NCBI GenBank assembly: GCA_045543095.1
Contig: JAZQMC010000013.1
Location: forward strand, 1 to 64,000
Source: Fimenecus sp045543095
Lineage (GTDB): Bacteria > Bacillota > Clostridia > Oscillospirales > Acutalibacteraceae
DNA: 64,000 bases
Reading direction: 5' to 3'
Part shown: positions 41,524-50,380 of the stretch, piece after piece
Layout: each line of letters opens with the position of its first letter
How positions within the stretch are numbered: position 1 is the first letter of the stretch
Made by a program: the position numbers and the translations under genes
Notes under the pieces: model-generated
The model's input: the letters and a program-made list of their open reading frames with translations, nothing else
What the model was told of the DNA's origin: nothing
Databases searched by the model: none

Positions 41524-43632
41524 ATGAGAAATAATTACAGTTTCAAAGTGCGTTCAATAGCATTTATAGTTGTTATTTTGTTTGTTGTTTCCGTTTTTGT
41601 TGCTGACCTTTTCAGAATTCAGGTCATAAATGGTGACGATTATTCCGTTGAAAATCTTTATCTGTCTTCGGCGAATACACAGATTAACGCTCAACGCGGT
41701 GAAATTTTAGATGCGGACGGTAATGCTCTAGTTTATAATGTAAGCTCAAATTCAGTTTACTTTGACGCATCATATTTCCCGAAACTTTCAAAAATCCAGG
41801 AGAGAAATGAAATAATTTTATCTCTCATTAAACTTTTTGAAAAGTATGGGGCAGAATACAATTTTTCTTTACCCATTGAATTAAAAGGTAATTCCGTAGT
41901 TTTTGCAGAAAATGTTTCTGCAAGTGATAAAAATAAACTTTTCGCAAAAGATTATCTTAATCTTAACCGATATGCAACGGCACAGAATGTTTTTGATGCC
42001 CTTTGCGAGTATTATTCACTCCACGAAATGAGTACCGCTGATGCGGTTAAGGTTGCGGCAGTTCATTTCGCAATGGTTAAGGCGGATTTCTCAAAATACA
42101 ATCCCTTTACATTTGCCGAGAATGTGCCCGATGAAATTGTGCTTATCTTAAAAGAGCAGAGCCGTTTTTATGCGGGTGTTGAAATAAGAGTGGATACCGA
42201 GCGTAAATATTATGACGGCACAATTGCACCGCATATTATCGGATATTATGACTATATAAACGCTGACGAATATTCGGTGGTTACAGAACGCTATAAAGAG
42301 GCACTCAACGACCCGAATTTAACCGACGAAGAAAAAGAAATTCTTAAACTTCGTGCTTACGGAATGACCGACAAAATAGGTAAATTCGGTATTGAAAGTG
42401 CAATGGAAACGGAACTTCGCGGTACAAACGGTATTCTCACCACCATTACCAACGCTGACGGTTCAAAAAACACCTCTGTTACAACTGCCCCTGTAAACGG
42501 TAATAATGTTATTCTTACAATTAAGGGCGATTTTCAGAAAAAGGTGCAGGAAATTCTCGCATCAAAAATCGATAGTACAAAACAGTTAGAAAACATTGAC
42601 ACCGCAGGCAGTATTGTGGTTATGGATGTTAACGATTTTTCAATTCTCGCTTGTGCAACATATCCCTCGTATGATTTGACAACCTATAAAGAGGATTATG
42701 CAGAGCTTACAGCGGATAAAGCCGCACCACTCTGGAACAGAGCGTTGCGAAGCACCTATGCACCCGGTTCAACAATGAAGCCTGCCGTGGGCTTTGCGGG
42801 GCTTGAAGAAAACATTGTAACTCCATCTACGGGTATAGTTTGTACCCGCAGATATACTTATTTCAAAGATATGAGTTTCTATTGCTTTAATGTTAGCAAT
42901 CACTCGGGCTCGTCAATTACTCTCGAAACAGGTCTTAAGCATTCCTGTAATATTTATTTCTATGAGGTTGGCAGACAGTTGGGCATTGACCGAATGGGCG
43001 ATTACTTTAAAAAGTTCGGTCTGGGTAGTGCAACGGGTGTTGAGCTTACTGAGGCTACGGGTGTTGTGCCCAGCATTGAGCATCGCACAGCTTTAGGCGG
43101 TACTTGGTATCCCGGTGATACTGTTCAGGCGGCTATCGGTCAGAGTGACCATTTGTACACACCAATTCAGCTTTGTTCTTATGTGGCAACTCTTGCAAAC
43201 GGCGGAACTCGTTATAAGGCTCATTTTGTTGACAGCATCAAGTCAGCAGATTATTCAGAAACTATTTTCGAGGCAGAACCGGTTGTGCTCAACGAGGTTG
43301 GCGGTTCACCCGAATCCTATGAGGCTGTTAAAAAAGGTATGATTGCAATGGCAAACACATATTCTTCGCTGAAAAATGCTGACTATCAGGTTGCGGCAAA
43401 AACAGGTACTGCCGACGCAAAGAAAAAGGTTAACGGCGCTGTTGTGCAATATACAAACGGCTTTGTTATTTCTTATGCACCCGCAGAAGACCCCGAAATT
43501 GCCGTTGTTATTGCAATTGAAAATGTTATGTCAACAGGCTTGCCCAACTATGTGAAAGAAGTTTATGATGCATATTTCGGCATAAATTCTGATGTTACCG
43601 ATTCACAACAAAGCGGAAACATCTTGAATTAA
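41524..43632 (+). CDS. mrdA: Penicillin-binding protein 2 (elongation transpeptidase)
   Basis: A 702-residue class B PBP with an N-terminal membrane anchor (about 7-27), a long dimerisation domain (QINAQRGEILDADGNALVYN...) and the transpeptidase domain with S-x-x-K in PGSTMKPAVG, S-x-N in HSCNIYF and K-T-G in KTGTADAKK. It crosslinks peptidoglycan during side-wall growth. GAAAGGAAGTGAT precedes ATG 41524. Last gene of the mre operon and followed by the rpsO promoter. Confidence 0.93.
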   Translation: MRNNYSFKVRSIAFIVVILFVVSVFVADLFRIQVINGDDYSVENLYLSSANTQINAQRGEILDADGNALVYNVSSNSVYFDASYFPKLSKIQERNEIILSLIKLFEKYGAEYNFSLPIELKGNSVVFAENVSASDKNKLFAKDYLNLNRYATAQNVFDALCEYYSLHEMSTADAVKVAAVHFAMVKADFSKYNPFTFAENVPDEIVLILKEQSRFYAGVEIRVDTERKYYDGTIAPHIIGYYDYINADEYSVVTERYKEALNDPNLTDEEKEILKLRAYGMTDKIGKFGIESAMETELRGTNGILTTITNADGSKNTSVTTAPVNGNNVILTIKGDFQKKVQEILASKIDSTKQLENIDTAGSIVVMDVNDFSILACATYPSYDLTTYKEDYAELTADKAAPLWNRALRSTYAPGSTMKPAVGFAGLEENIVTPSTGIVCTRRYTYFKDMSFYCFNVSNHSGSSITLETGLKHSCNIYFYEVGRQLGIDRMGDYFKKFGLGSATGVELTEATGVVPSIEHRTALGGTWYPGDTVQAAIGQSDHLYTPIQLCSYVATLANGGTRYKAHFVDSIKSADYSETIFEAEPVVLNEVGGSPESYEAVKKGMIAMANTYSSLKNADYQVAAKTGTADAKKKVNGAVVQYTNGFVISYAPAEDPEIAVVIAIENVMSTGLPNYVKEVYDAYFGINSDVTDSQQSGNILN

Positions 43633-43670
43633 ACGCAAAAAACGACAAATAATAATCTTGCAAAAAACAC

Positions 43671-43699
43671 TTGATTTTTGAAAAATCTTGTGATATACT
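43671..43699 (+). promoter_or_regulatory. rpsO promoter
   Basis: TTGATT, a 17-base spacer and TATACT, about 110 bases before rpsO, with the same -10 surroundings as the 5S promoter. Confidence 0.75.
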
Positions 43700-43704
43700 A
43701 TCAA

Positions 43705-43810
43705 GGCTATCTCTGTGCACTCGGGTGATTGAGTAAACCCGTAGGGTGTTTCACCTACTTTCATCTGGGGCATTTGAGTTGAATTTATTCTATATAATGA
43801 GGTGAAAACA
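43705..43810 (+). promoter_or_regulatory. Structured rpsO leader, possible S15 autoregulatory site
   Basis: The roughly 105-base untranslated leader contains GGGTGATTGAGTAAACCC and the hairpin GTAGGGTG-TTT-CACCTAC (43741-43758) ahead of the ribosome site. Ribosomal protein S15 represses its own mRNA in several bacteria by binding leader structures. The assignment here is by position and structure only. Confidence 0.4.
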
Positions 43811-44074
43811 ATGACACAGGCAGAAAAGCAGGCTATTATGGCTGAATACGCTGCTCACGAAGGCGACACAGGTTCTCCTGAAGTTCAGATTGCTGTTCTT
43901 ACAAAGAGAATCAACGACTTAACAGAGCATCTTAAGGTTAACAAGAAGGACCACCACTCACGTCGCGGTCTTCTTAAGATGGTTGGTCGCAGAAGAAATC
44001 TTCTCGCTTACCTTCAGAAGAAGGATATCGAAAGATACCGTGCAATCGTTGCAAGACTTGGTCTTCGTAAGTAA
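43811..44074 (+). CDS. rpsO: 30S ribosomal protein S15
   Basis: An 87-residue protein that binds 16S rRNA early in small-subunit assembly. The whole family pattern is present: GDTGSPEVQIAVLTKRINDL, HLKVNKKDHHSRRGLLKMVGRRRNLLAYLQKKD. GAGGTGA places the start at ATG 43811, three codons inside the longest frame. The classic rpsO-pnp pair follows, separated by a hairpin and a structured leader. Confidence 0.97.
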   Translation: MTQAEKQAIMAEYAAHEGDTGSPEVQIAVLTKRINDLTEHLKVNKKDHHSRRGLLKMVGRRRNLLAYLQKKDIERYRAIVARLGLRK

Positions 44075-44086
44075 TCAAAACATTTT

Positions 44087-44118
44087 AAGGCAGATAAGTT
44101 TTCGCTTATCTGCCTTGA
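44087..44118 (+). terminator. Hairpin between rpsO and pnp
   Basis: Perfect AAGGCAGATAAG/CTTATCTGCCTT stem closed by a TTTTCG loop. The T tract that follows is poor (GAATTGCTTTT), so some transcription may read through to pnp. Confidence 0.7.
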
Positions 44119-44141
44119 ATTGCTTTTAAAGGCAATGTAAA

Positions 44142-44236
44142 CAAAGGCAGAAACCTTGGCTTTTAGCGGTAAACAGAGTTCTTAAATTTTAATTTTAAGG
44201 GTTGTGTTTATTGCTAAAGAACGGTTTTTGCCTTGT
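44142..44236 (+). promoter_or_regulatory. Long stem-loop in the pnp leader
   Basis: CAAAGGCAGAAACC (44142-44155) pairs with GGTTTTTGCCTTG (44223-44235). Inside, CTTTTAGCGGTAAACA pairs with TGTTTATTGCTAAAG, and TTCTTAAA with TTTTAAGG. The result is an almost uninterrupted hairpin of about 95 bases ending 33 bases before the pnp start. In E. coli a comparable double-stranded pnp leader is cut by RNase III and degraded by PNPase as feedback control. Confidence 0.7.
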
Positions 44237-44268
44237 GAATAAAAAATATTTTAAGGAAGGTAAAAACT

Positions 44269-46461
44269 ATGTTTTTCAAGAATTTTAAAGTTTGGGAAAC
44301 TGAACTCGCAGGCAGAAAATTAACTCTTGAAACAGGCAAAATGGCAGGTCTTGCAAACGCTGCTGTTATGGCTCGTTACGGTGAAACAGAAGTTCTTTGT
44401 ACAGTAACAGCTTCTGCAAAGCCAAGAGAGGGTGTTGACTTCTTCCCTCTTTCAGTTGACTATGAAGAAAAAATGTATTCAGTAGGCCGTATTCCCGGCT
44501 CATTCCAAAGACGCGAAGGCAGAGCAAGTGAAAAGGCAATTCTTACTTCTCGTTGCATTGACCGTCCTATCCGTCCTCTTTTCCCAAAGGATTTGAGAAA
44601 TGACTGTTCAGTAGTTGCTACTGTAATGTCAGTTGACCCTGATTGCTCACCCGAAATCACAGCTATGATTGGTGTTTCAGCAGCAATCGCTATTTCAGAT
44701 ATTCCGTGGGCAGGTCCTGTTTCAGGCGTAAACGTTGGTCTTGTTGACGGCAAAATCGTTATCAACCCAAATCTTGAAGAGAGAGCAAAAACAGACCTTG
44801 TTCTTACAGTTGCTTCTACTGCTGACCTTGTTGCTATGATTGAAGCAGGTGCAAACGAAATCGATGACGATACAATGTTTGACGCTATCATGGCAGGTCA
44901 CGCTGAAAACCAGAAAATCGTTAAATTCATTCAGGGTATTGTTGATGAAGTTGGTAAGCCAAAATTTGCTTACGAATCATCTGACCCAGACCCTGAAATT
45001 ATGGCAGAAATCGAAGAATTCTGCATTGAAGATGTTAAAAAAGCTCTTGATACAGACGACAAACTTGTTCGTGACGAAGCTCTTCTTCCAATTTACGAAG
45101 CCGTTCACGAGAAGTTTGATGAGCGTTTTGAAGGCAACGAAGCAAAACTTGACGAGATTATGTATCTTGTTCAGAAACACGTTGTTCGTGCATGGCTTAA
45201 AGATGAGCACAAGCGTGTAGACGGCCGTGGAATTGACGAAATCCGTCCTCTTAACGCAGAGGTTGACCTTATCACTCGTGCTCACGGTTCAGGTATGTTC
45301 ACTCGTGGTCAGACTCAGGTTCTTTCAGTTGCAACACTCGGACCCATGGGTGATGCACAGCAACTTGACGGCCTTGACGAGCAGACAGAAAAGAGATATA
45401 TCCACCACTACAATTTCCCATCATATTCAGTTGGTGAAACAAAGCCATCTCGTGGCCCCGGACGTCGTGAAATCGGTCACGGTGCTCTTGCAGAAAAGGC
45501 TCTTGTTCCTGTTCTTCCGTCAATTGATGAATTCCCTTATGCAATCCGCGTAGTTTCAGAAGTTCTTTCATCAAACGGTTCAACTTCACAGGGCTCAATC
45601 TGTGGTTCAACTCTTGCCCTTATGGCAGCTGGTGTTCCGATTAAGGCTCCTGTTGCAGGTATTTCTTGCGGTCTTATCACAGGTGACGACGGCGTTTACG
45701 GTGACTTCATGACAATGGTTGATATTCAGGGTCTTGAAGACTTCTACGGCGATATGGACTTTAAAGTTGCGGGTACAAAGAAAGGTATCACAGCAATTCA
45801 GATGGACCTTAAAGTGCACGGTCTTACAGCAGAAATCATTAAAGAAGCATTTGCAAAGACACACAAGGCAAGAGAGTATATCCTTGATGAAATTATGCTT
45901 CCTTGCATTGCAGAGCCAAGAGCAGAACTTTCAAAATATGCTCCAAAGATGCTCTCAACAAAGATTGACCCTGAAAAAATCGGTGATGTTATCGGTAAAC
46001 AGGGTAAGGTTATTCAGAAGATTCAGGCAGAATGTGAAGTTAAGATTGACATTGAAGAAGATGGTCGCGTATTCATTTCAGGTATCGACCTTGAAAACGC
46101 AAAGCGTGCTCTTTCAATTGTTGAGCTTATCGCAAAAGACCCTGAAATCGGTGCAATCTACAACGGTGTTGTAACTCGTCTTATGAGCTTCGGTGCATTC
46201 GTTGAAATCGCTCCCGGCAAAGAAGGTCTTGTCCACATCAGCCGTCTTGATGTTAAGCGTACAGAAAAGGTTGAAGATGTTGTTAATGTTGGTGACACAG
46301 TGCTTGTAAAGGTGCTTGAAATTGACGACCAGGGCAGACTTAACCTTTCTCGTCGTGATGCTCTTATCGAGGTTAAGGGACTCACACCCGAAAACGATAT
46401 TGAAGAAGCACCCCGTCGCGACAACAAAAAGCGTTTCGGTGGCAGAAGAAACAGAGATTAA
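44269..46461 (+). CDS. pnp: Polyribonucleotide nucleotidyltransferase (PNPase)
   Basis: A 730-residue 3'-5' phosphorolytic exoribonuclease. Two RNase PH domains (GRKLTLETGKMAGLANAAVMARYGET; SYSVGETKPSRGPGRREIGHGALAEKA, GSTSQGSICGSTLALMAAG) flank a helical linker. A KH domain (KIDPEKIGDVIGKQGKVIQKI) and an S1 domain (GAIYNGVVTRLMSFGAFVEIAPGKEGLVHIS) follow. It begins MFFKNFKVWETELAGR with AAGGAAGG upstream. It degrades mRNA and can add tails. The long leader hairpin suggests autoregulation. Confidence 0.98.
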   Translation: MFFKNFKVWETELAGRKLTLETGKMAGLANAAVMARYGETEVLCTVTASAKPREGVDFFPLSVDYEEKMYSVGRIPGSFQRREGRASEKAILTSRCIDRPIRPLFPKDLRNDCSVVATVMSVDPDCSPEITAMIGVSAAIAISDIPWAGPVSGVNVGLVDGKIVINPNLEERAKTDLVLTVASTADLVAMIEAGANEIDDDTMFDAIMAGHAENQKIVKFIQGIVDEVGKPKFAYESSDPDPEIMAEIEEFCIEDVKKALDTDDKLVRDEALLPIYEAVHEKFDERFEGNEAKLDEIMYLVQKHVVRAWLKDEHKRVDGRGIDEIRPLNAEVDLITRAHGSGMFTRGQTQVLSVATLGPMGDAQQLDGLDEQTEKRYIHHYNFPSYSVGETKPSRGPGRREIGHGALAEKALVPVLPSIDEFPYAIRVVSEVLSSNGSTSQGSICGSTLALMAAGVPIKAPVAGISCGLITGDDGVYGDFMTMVDIQGLEDFYGDMDFKVAGTKKGITAIQMDLKVHGLTAEIIKEAFAKTHKAREYILDEIMLPCIAEPRAELSKYAPKMLSTKIDPEKIGDVIGKQGKVIQKIQAECEVKIDIEEDGRVFISGIDLENAKRALSIVELIAKDPEIGAIYNGVVTRLMSFGAFVEIAPGKEGLVHISRLDVKRTEKVEDVVNVGDTVLVKVLEIDDQGRLNLSRRDALIEVKGLTPENDIEEAPRRDNKKRFGGRRNRD

Positions 46462-46481
46462 TTCTCACGATAAATAAAAAT

Positions 46482-46512
46482 AACCGCTCATCTTAATTGA
46501 TGGGCGGTTTTG
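46482..46512 (+). terminator. pnp terminator
   Basis: Hairpin AACCGCTCATC/GATGGGCGGTT followed by TTGTTG, 20 bases after the stop. Confidence 0.8.
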
Positions 46513-46531
46513 TTGTATATTGATATTTAGT

Positions 46532-46600
46532 GTCATTCTGAGCGAAGCGAAGAATCTCTGCTGTTTTGAGATTCTTCGTCGTTTCACTCCTCAGAATGAC
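46532..46600. repeat. Dispersed palindromic repeat, GTCATTCTGAG family (copy 3), enters the amidase gene
   Basis: GTCATTCTGAGCGAAGCG at the left and CTCAGAATGAC at the right. The right end lies inside the amidase frame and supplies its final codons and stop (46584-46600). Confidence 0.85.
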
Positions 46601-48350
46601 CTTTTTTATTTTTCTTCTTAACCACTATATACACTCCAACTCCGACACCGATAACAACAACTGCAATACCTACGGGTATGACGATCTTTAATACCTTATT
46701 ATCGGGCTTGTCCGTTTTGTTTTCAACGGAATTTGTAGTGGTTTCGGTTGTAGTTGTGGTCGTTGTAGTTGTTGTTGTAGTCGTAGCAGTAGTTGTACTT
46801 TCTGTGGTTGTTTCGGTTGAAGATAGCTCTGTAACTGTTGCTGCCACATTTTTTATGTCTTGCTTTTCGAAAAAATCAAGGGTCAATTCTGCAGTCAAAC
46901 TACCGTTAAGGTGGGGCACGGACTTCGGCGTTACGCGGTGGTCATAGTTTTCGGTGTAGGAATAAGCAAGGTTCAAAAGTAATTGCTCGCTGTTTTTAAG
47001 TGAAGCAATTTCCATACCGATTCCTGCACCCGATGAGTGCTGACCAATAAGCACCGACATTTCGGGGATGCTTGCTGACGGCGAGAGCGTGCGACAGTTG
47101 TTTATGAAAACTTGACTCCAAGCGTTCCAGTATTTGCCGTTTGAATCCTTGCCGGATTTTAATGGGGTTGAGGAATATGTTGGGAATATCACCGCGTCAA
47201 CACCATTGTCTTTAACAACTTTTTTGAAATCATCGTAAAGTGCTTTTTTGAGCGAAGTTTTTGAAGAATTAAAGGTTTTATCCGATAAATTAAACAATTT
47301 CGGCATTGAAATTGTAACAACCTCTGCACCGCAAGCTTCAAGTTCTTTTACGGCATTTTCAAATGCAGAAAGCACTTCTTTATCATAATTTGATGCTTTT
47401 GCACGGTCGTTAAGCTCATTCCAAGTTTGTGAGCGTAAGGTTGTTTTGTCATATTCATTTAAGTTTGTAATCGGGTATGTAAGTTCTGAAAGAATACCGA
47501 TTTTTACACCTTTGAGTGCATTTTTGCTAAGATTTTTTGTGTAGTTGTATTCGCCTTGGGTCAGTACATCCATCATAACCGCTTGGTCATAAACTGTTCG
47601 GGTTATTGCCCCTGCAACATCACGACTGCCGTTGAGCATTTTTATGCCTTTTGTTGAAATAAGACCAAAAGTACTGCGAAGCGACACACAACCGTTGAGA
47701 ACTGCGGGGATACGAAGTGACGAATTTGTGTCCGTGCCAAGTCCTGCCGTGGCAAAGTTAAGACTTACCGCAACTGCAGTACCGCCCGAAGAACCACCCG
47801 CCGCCAACAAGGCATTATAGGCGTTCTGGGTTTCGCCGACGATAGCACTTGTGCTTACTCTTGCGTCCTGTGCGTCGGTACTCATATTGGTTTTGGCAAT
47901 GATTACTGCACCCTCGCGAAGAAGATAATTCACAACACTTGCATTACTGTCGGCAATTGTCAGCCCATCGGTTTTGTGACCGTTTGTGGTGTAATAGCCC
48001 TCTAAATCCATATTGTCTTTAATTACCACGGGTACGCCGAAAAGCAGACCTTTATTTTTGCCTTTTGCAAGAGCTTCGTCGCGTTCTTTTGCCACATCTA
48101 ATGAGTCAGAGCAGATTGAAATAAAGCAATTAAACTTACTGTCATATTTCTGAATTCTGTAAAGATAATATCGAGTCAATTCTTCGCAGGTAACTTTTTT
48201 AGATGCAATTGCCTCGCGGACTTCAAGAATGTCGGCGTCATATAATGAGGCTAAAATTTGGTCTTTGTTTATTTTTTCTTCAGCAGATATAAAAATCACC
48301 GATGAAAAGCACATGAACAACGCGAGAATAAGCGAAACTGCCTTTTTCAT
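46584..48350 (-). CDS. Secreted, membrane-anchored amidase-signature enzyme
   Basis: A 588-residue protein with a signal peptide (KKAVSLILALFMCFSSVIFISA), an amidase-signature domain (about 40-495), a pure Thr-rich linker (about 508-540), a membrane helix (IVIPVGIAVVVIGVGVGVYIV) and a KKKNKK tail. The Ser-cisSer-Lys triad appears intact: Lys in VVIKDNMD, cis-Ser in GGSSGGTA and nucleophile Ser in GTDTNSSLRIPA (the family usually has GTDTGGSIR). This is related to GatA but not part of GatCAB, being extracellular. Substrate unknown. The last five residues (GHSEE) are encoded by a dispersed repeat. Confidence 0.88.
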   Translation of the reverse strand: MKKAVSLILALFMCFSSVIFISAEEKINKDQILASLYDADILEVREAIASKKVTCEELTRYYLYRIQKYDSKFNCFISICSDSLDVAKERDEALAKGKNKGLLFGVPVVIKDNMDLEGYYTTNGHKTDGLTIADSNASVVNYLLREGAVIIAKTNMSTDAQDARVSTSAIVGETQNAYNALLAAGGSSGGTAVAVSLNFATAGLGTDTNSSLRIPAVLNGCVSLRSTFGLISTKGIKMLNGSRDVAGAITRTVYDQAVMMDVLTQGEYNYTKNLSKNALKGVKIGILSELTYPITNLNEYDKTTLRSQTWNELNDRAKASNYDKEVLSAFENAVKELEACGAEVVTISMPKLFNLSDKTFNSSKTSLKKALYDDFKKVVKDNGVDAVIFPTYSSTPLKSGKDSNGKYWNAWSQVFINNCRTLSPSASIPEMSVLIGQHSSGAGIGMEIASLKNSEQLLLNLAYSYTENYDHRVTPKSVPHLNGSLTAELTLDFFEKQDIKNVAATVTELSSTETTTESTTTATTTTTTTTTTTTTETTTNSVENKTDKPDNKVLKIVIPVGIAVVVIGVGVGVYIVVKKKNKKGHSEE

Positions 48351-48426
48351 ATCTTCACCCCGAAATTTGTAGGTTTATGTAGATATTATAGTACCTTTTT
48401 ATGTAAAATGCAAATTCATTCTACAA

Positions 48427-48497
48427 GTCATTCTTAGCGAAGCGAAGAATCTCATAACTCATCAGAGATTCTTCGTCGCTTTGCTCCTCAGAATGAC
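48427..48497. repeat. Dispersed palindromic repeat, GTCATTCTGAG family (copy 4)
   Basis: GTCATTCTTAGCGAAGCG at the left and CTCAGAATGAC at the right, central AGAATCTC/GAGATTCT arms. It lies between galU and the amidase gene. Confidence 0.85.
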
Positions 48498-48528
48498 ACA
48501 AAAAATGGCGAACACAGTGTCCGCCATT
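48498..48528 (-). terminator. galU terminator
   Basis: On the minus strand AATGGCGGACAC/GTGTTCGCCATT is followed by TTTTTGTG. Confidence 0.8.
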
Positions 48529-48534
48529 AAATAT

Positions 48535-49410
48535 TTATAATGTTTTTGCGAGTTCTTTTATGTATGCTTTGAAATCTTCGCTGATTTCGGGGTGTTTAAG
48601 AGCAACTTCGCAGTTCGCTTTCATAATACCCATTTTGTTGCCCATATCGTAACGTGTGCCCTCATAATCAAGAGCAATAACACCTTTTGTTTGTGCAAGA
48701 GTTTTCATTGCATCTGTAAGCTGAAGTTCGTTTCCTGCACCCTTTGGTGTATTTTCAAGAATTTCAAAAATTTCGGGGGGCATTACAACACGGCCAAGAA
48801 TTGAATAGTTTGACATAATCTCTTCGGGCTTTGGTTTTTCAATCATATCTGTGCAATTAAATGCCTTATCTGTGATTGGTTCAACTGCTAATGAGCAATA
48901 TTTACAAACATCTTTTGCGGGAACCTCTTTAACACCAACAACACCCTTGCCGTAAGTTTCATAAGCATCAATAAGCTGTTTTGTAACCGGCTCGCCCTCT
49001 GAAATGAAAACATCATCACCATAAAGGATAGCAAAAGGTTCGTTGCCTATGAAATTCTTTGCACAAAGAACCGCGTGACCGAGTCCGCCTGTTTCTTTTT
49101 GACGCAAGAAATATGTATTGCAGAGTTGTGAACACTCGAGAACTGAATCGTAAAGTTCTTTTTTTTCGGGATTTTTGCTCAATTTATCCTCAAGCTCATA
49201 AGCGTGGTCAAAGTGGTCTTCAATAACACCTTTACCGCGGTTTGTGATGATGAGAACATCAGTAATTCCCGATTTTGCTGCTTCTTCAACAAGATATTGA
49301 ATTGCGGGCTTGTCAACAATGTTGAGCATTTCTTTGGGAACTGCCTTTGATGCGGGTAAAACTCTTGTGCCGAGACCCGCTGCGGGGATAATAGCCTTTG
49401 TGATTTTCAT
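48535..49410 (-). CDS. galU: UTP-glucose-1-phosphate uridylyltransferase
   Basis: A 291-residue nucleotidyltransferase making UDP-glucose for glycolipids, teichoic acids or capsule. It has the nucleotide-binding KAIIPAAGLGTRVLPASKAVPKEML, VDKPAIQYLVEEA, FAILYGDDVF and EKPKPEEIMSNYSILGRVV motifs. AGGAGA precedes the ATG. It lies 18 bases after a zinc-ribbon/DUF2628 gene that in turn follows ahcY, so the three may be cotranscribed. Confidence 0.96.
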   Translation of the reverse strand: MKITKAIIPAAGLGTRVLPASKAVPKEMLNIVDKPAIQYLVEEAAKSGITDVLIITNRGKGVIEDHFDHAYELEDKLSKNPEKKELYDSVLECSQLCNTYFLRQKETGGLGHAVLCAKNFIGNEPFAILYGDDVFISEGEPVTKQLIDAYETYGKGVVGVKEVPAKDVCKYCSLAVEPITDKAFNCTDMIEKPKPEEIMSNYSILGRVVMPPEIFEILENTPKGAGNELQLTDAMKTLAQTKGVIALDYEGTRYDMGNKMGIMKANCEVALKHPEISEDFKAYIKELAKTL

Positions 49411-49428
49411 AACACCATTCTCCTGAAT

Positions 49429-50379
49429 TTATTTATTTAACGCTGTGAAAAGCATATTTATAGCCATAACAATTATATTATTTGTGAGCACGGCAAGGAA
49501 GGTATAGCCCATAGACATTCCGCCCTGCTTATATAAGTTAAGTTTGCGAAGTTCGGGTTCGGGAAATTCGGTTTTTATCTGTCTTATTTTTGCCACCGTG
49601 TGCTCTTTGTACCATTTATTTGCATTAAATCCGATGTAAAGCTGAATACCGATTGACAAACCATTGGCAACAAGGGTAAGTACAATTCCTGCCTTGTTTT
49701 CCGTATAGAGAGTCTGCATTTCGTTTGCGGCAGTTTGGAGTTCTTCTTGCGAAAGTGAAGATGTTTCACTGTATTTTGCTTGCCATTCGTAAAAATCCTG
49801 ATTGAACTGTTGAACTGACGGAATAAATGAAAATACCACCGATACAAGCAAAATCGCGGTTAAGAATATTGCACCTAATTTATAGAGTTTTCTGTAAAAG
49901 AACCAATATGGTGCAAAGAAAAATGCCGCCCAGTTAAATGCTTTTTTACCTGTTCTTTGTAAAAAGAAATTCTGAAGATATTTAAAGGCATTCATCTGCA
50001 CAAATTCAGCGACTTCTTCAGTTGAAACTCCGTCAGCGAGCTCTTTCGGATATGCGTCAAAGGGGTTTTGCTGATTAGCCCAGAAAACAGTTGATGCTGC
50101 AGTTCGTGAACTGTTTATTTCACCTTGAGGGGTGTACGCAACAAATGGTGGAACGGGATTTTCTGTATTTTCGGGCGTGGAAGAAGATTTGTCTAAACTC
50201 TCCCAACGATAACCCTCACTGTGCTTTTCGTTGTTTACACATTCACCGTTTTTCTTATAACATTCACGATGATGGGGTGTTCCGCAAAGGGGACACACAA
50301 CAATATCTTCGTCGGCTTTAAAAGGCTCGTTACAGACGGGACATTTTTCGCCGGTGTATCTGAAATCATTATTATTCAT
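49429..50379 (-). CDS. RING-like zinc-finger plus DUF2628 membrane protein
   Basis: A 316-residue protein. The N-terminus carries a RING-type zinc finger, KCPVCNEPFKADEDIVVCPL followed by CGTPHHRECYKKNGEC. A Pro/Ser-rich linker follows, then a DUF2628-like membrane domain (FNWAAFFFAPYWFFYRKLYKLGAIFLTAILL) and two to three further helices. Prokaryotic RING-like modules are mostly predicted to sense or bind at the membrane. Ubiquitin-ligase activity is not implied. The chosen start lies one base after the ahcY stop (TAATATG). An ATG inside the ahcY end is an alternative. Confidence 0.78.
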   Translation of the reverse strand: MNNNDFRYTGEKCPVCNEPFKADEDIVVCPLCGTPHHRECYKKNGECVNNEKHSEGYRWESLDKSSSTPENTENPVPPFVAYTPQGEINSSRTAASTVFWANQQNPFDAYPKELADGVSTEEVAEFVQMNAFKYLQNFFLQRTGKKAFNWAAFFFAPYWFFYRKLYKLGAIFLTAILLVSVVFSFIPSVQQFNQDFYEWQAKYSETSSLSQEELQTAANEMQTLYTENKAGIVLTLVANGLSIGIQLYIGFNANKWYKEHTVAKIRQIKTEFPEPELRKLNLYKQGGMSMGYTFLAVLTNNIIVMAINMLFTALNK

Positions 50380-50380
50380 A

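Noticed and set aside
46584..48350. GatA subunit of Asp/Glu-tRNA amidotransferase
   Set aside because: Signal peptide, Thr stalk and membrane anchor place it outside the cell, and no gatB or gatC is adjacent.
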